Assembly (NCBI GenBank): GCA_028717405.1
Contig: JAQUNY010000072.1
Location: 1-7,757, forward strand
Reading direction: 5' to 3'
DNA length: 7,757 nucleotides
Source of the DNA: Eubacteriales bacterium
GTDB lineage: Bacteria; Bacillota; Clostridia; JAQUNY01
Position 1 is the first letter of the stretch. Every line of letters begins with the position of its first letter. The notes under the pieces are model-generated. The model was not told where the DNA came from, searched no databases, and was given only the letters and a program-made list of their open reading frames with translations. Shown in pieces: positions 6,358 to 7,757 of the stretch. Both the position numbers and the translations under genes were made by a program.

Positions 6358-7236
6358 ATGAACATCAATATCACTGATCTGGAATCCAAAGCGAGGGAAA
6401 TACGCTATTCCATTGTAAAAATGGTCGGTCCGGGACAAGCCGGGCATTTCGGCGGTTCATGCTCTCTGGCCGAAATAATAGCCGTTCTGTATTTCTATAA
6501 GATGAGGCATGATCCAAAAAATCCAGGGTGGGAAGGCCGCGACAGGCTGATCCTCAGCAAGGGGCATGCGGCGGTGGCGCAGTACGCAGCTCTTGCAATG
6601 TGCGGATATTTCCCCGCTGAAGAACTGCCGGGGCTTAAGAAACTGGGGGCAATGCTGCAGGGACATCCCGACATGGCGAGGACTCCGGGCATTGAAGCCA
6701 ACACAGGTTCCCTGGGTCAGGGCTTGTCTATCGCATGCGGCATGGCTGCAGGCATCAGGCTCGATTTCAGTAAAGCCGGTAAAGCTGAACACAATATGAC
6801 CGGTCACAGCAAATCACCAATAAGCAGAATTTATTGTGTAGTAGGAGACGGCGAACTGGCCGAAGGTCAGATCTGGGAAGCAGCCATGGCCGCGTCATTT
6901 TACAGGCTGGACAACCTTACCGGCATACTGGACTGCAACAGGCTGCAGGCCACAGGCCCTGTTGCGGAAAGATTTGACACCAATCCTCATAAAGAGAAAT
7001 GGGAAGCCTTCGGGTGGAAAGTGCTGGAGACCGACGGGCACAGCATAGAACAGATAATCAGCTCTCTGGAACAGGCTGACCAGGTAAAAGGTCGTCCGGT
7101 CATGATCATCGCGCATACCGTCAAAGGAAAAGGAATACCGTTCGCAGAAAATAACGCGGCATTTCATAACGGGATCATGAGCGAAGAGCAATTTGAGCTC
7201 GCATGCGGTGCGCTGTGCGGTCAAAAATATACATGA
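6358..7236 (+). CDS. Transketolase, N-terminal (TPP-binding) subunit
   Basis: This 292-residue protein corresponds to the N-terminal third or so of classic transketolase, encoded separately as in many bacteria and archaea. With its C-terminal partner it moves two-carbon ketol units between phosphosugars in the non-oxidative pentose phosphate pathway. Motifs include GHFGGS (29-34, His30), SKGHA (67-71, His70), QGHPD (101-105, His103), NTGSLGQGLS (115-124), and the TPP-Mg motif beginning GDG (163-165) and ending with Asn194. HTVKGKG (253-259) and AFHNG (268-272) are also conserved. Residues about 135-156 (SKAGKAEHNMTGHSKSP and flanks) look like an insertion of roughly 16 residues before the GDG strand compared with typical relatives. 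GGAG lies 11 bases before ATG. It is transcribed divergently from the lactonase operon and followed by the C-terminal subunit. Enzyme class is secure; the preferred donor and acceptor are not. Confidence 0.95.
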   Translation: MNINITDLESKAREIRYSIVKMVGPGQAGHFGGSCSLAEIIAVLYFYKMRHDPKNPGWEGRDRLILSKGHAAVAQYAALAMCGYFPAEELPGLKKLGAMLQGHPDMARTPGIEANTGSLGQGLSIACGMAAGIRLDFSKAGKAEHNMTGHSKSPISRIYCVVGDGELAEGQIWEAAMAASFYRLDNLTGILDCNRLQATGPVAERFDTNPHKEKWEAFGWKVLETDGHSIEQIISSLEQADQVKGRPVMIIAHTVKGKGIPFAENNAAFHNGIMSEEQFELACGALCGQKYT

Positions 7237-7293
7237 ATGTAGCATCAGGACCATTACAACAAACAGAGGTCTCCGGCACAGAATCAATATTAC

Positions 7294-7339
7294 CCTGTAT
7301 TCTGCACTGCGCAGACATCATTATCATGCATAATACAGG
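7294..7339 (+). other. Inverted repeat between the two transketolase subunit genes
   Basis: CCTGTATT (7294-7301) and AATACAGG (7332-7339) are perfect 8-bp complements. The 30-base interior contains a second small hairpin, CTGC (7302-7305) with GCAG (7311-7314). It lies in the 136-base spacer between stop 7236 and the next start 7373, and no T run follows. It is therefore more likely an mRNA processing, stability or attenuation element, or a regulator site, than a terminator. The rest of the spacer shows no gene. Confidence 0.4.
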
Positions 7340-7355
7340 CTTCAGATACAGATAA

Positions 7356-7359
7356 GGAG
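7356..7359 (+). promoter_or_regulatory. Ribosome binding site with long spacer before transketolase C subunit
   Basis: GGAG (within AAGGAG) is 13 bases from ATG 7373, longer than usual. The next in-frame ATG (7391) is even further away, and no suitable alternative start lies closer, so 7373 remains the best start. Confidence 0.5.
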
Positions 7360-7372
7360 TGTGTTTACCGAT

Positions 7373-7757
7373 ATGTCTATACAAACACCAATGCATAACC
7401 AGCGGACAGTTTACGGGCAGACCCTGGTCGAACTGGGAATGGCGGACGACAGGATAGTCGTCCTGGAAGCTGATCTCGGCAAATCAACAATGAGCTGTCT
7501 TTTCCAGCAGGAGTTCCCCGACAGATATTTCGAAATGGGCATCGCCGAAGCCAACATGGTTTCTTTTGCCGCAGGCCTTTCCCTGACCGGCAAAATCGCC
7601 TTTGTTAATTCATTTGCGGTCTTTGCCGCCGGCCGTGCATATGATCAGATACGGCAAGGCGTGTGTATAGGAAAGTTGAATGTAAAAATCACAGGTTCAA
7701 GTTCAGGCCTGTCTGATTTCGGGGACGGCGCAACCCATCAGGCAGTAGAGGATATTG
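7373..7757 (+). CDS. Transketolase, C-terminal subunit (partial, runs off window)
   Basis: From ATG 7373 the frame stays open for 128 codons to the window edge; the full protein is usually about 310 residues. It contains the pyrimidine-binding domain of transketolase: VLEADLGKST (30-39), FPDRYFEMGIAEANMV (48-63) with Glu59 as the conserved Glu that activates the TPP aminopyrimidine, the FAVFAAGRAYDQIR stretch (81-94), KLNVKI (101-106), and DGATHQAVEDI (118-128) with conserved His122. Start choice is slightly uncertain (7373 or 7391) because the RBS is distant. It pairs with the N-terminal subunit upstream to make the active enzyme, with TPP bound at the interface. The two genes are separate, with the first ending in its own stop and a 136-base spacer between them, so this is a natural split and not a broken fusion. 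Confidence 0.93.
   Translation, partial: MSIQTPMHNQRTVYGQTLVELGMADDRIVVLEADLGKSTMSCLFQQEFPDRYFEMGIAEANMVSFAAGLSLTGKIAFVNSFAVFAAGRAYDQIRQGVCIGKLNVKITGSSSGLSDFGDGATHQAVEDI

Noticed and set aside
7237..7372. Frameshifted or broken single transketolase
   Set aside because: The N part ends at the normal subunit boundary, the C part has its own RBS and ATG, and split transketolases are a known natural arrangement.
7175..7396. Minus-strand frame over the transketolase spacer (also 6895-7287)
   Set aside because: It overlaps both transketolase genes antisense and has no RBS; the spacer is better explained as noncoding.
1..7757. CRISPR array, tRNA, rRNA, insertion sequence or phage genes
   Set aside because: No spaced repeat array, cloverleaf, transposase-like motif or terminal inverted repeat was seen. 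The window looks like metabolic chromosome.

Overview
The window is bacterial chromosomal DNA of moderate G+C. Genes are tightly packed, with clear GGAG-type ribosome binding sites and frequent ATA (Ile) and AGG (Arg) codons. The gene families present are common in anaerobic, carbohydrate-using bacteria such as Clostridia and Spirochaetes. Nothing in the sequence fixes the phylum.

Layout. (1) Bases 1-308 hold the 3' end of a plus-strand gene whose product ends in a beta-rich domain of exported-protein type. (2) A convergent gap at 309-418 separates it from a minus-strand block running from 6171 down to 419. In transcription order the block is: an SMP-30/gluconolactonase-family lactonase (6171-5287), an atypical ROK-family sugar kinase with an extra ~150-residue N-terminal domain (5263-3821), N-acetylglucosamine-6-phosphate deacetylase NagA (3797-2667), an unrecognised 98-residue protein overlapping the nagA stop by one base (2667-2371), and, after a 185-base AT-rich gap, a cytoplasmic GH101/DUF5696-like TIM-barrel protein that is probably a glycoside hydrolase (2185-419). 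(3) A divergent promoter region at 6172-6357 carries a perfect palindrome and a tandem 9-bp direct repeat with an 11-bp period. (4) On the plus strand are a split transketolase: the N-terminal (TPP-binding) subunit (6358-7236), a 136-base spacer with a strong inverted repeat, and the start of the C-terminal subunit (7373 to the window edge).

How the genes may work together. This looks like a catabolic cluster for an N-acetylated amino sugar, or a glycoside containing one. The hydrolase would release sugar inside the cell, the ROK protein would phosphorylate it, NagA would deacetylate the phosphosugar, and the lactonase would act on a sugar lactone. The split transketolase would move two-carbon units between phosphosugars. 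This pathway is inference. No NagB deaminase, transporter or regulator is visible, and NagA plus lactonase plus transketolase do not form a textbook route. The most interesting points are the unusual ROK subfamily lacking the usual Cys-rich zinc motif, the small orphan coupled to nagA, the cytoplasmic GH101-like enzyme, and the structured divergent control region.
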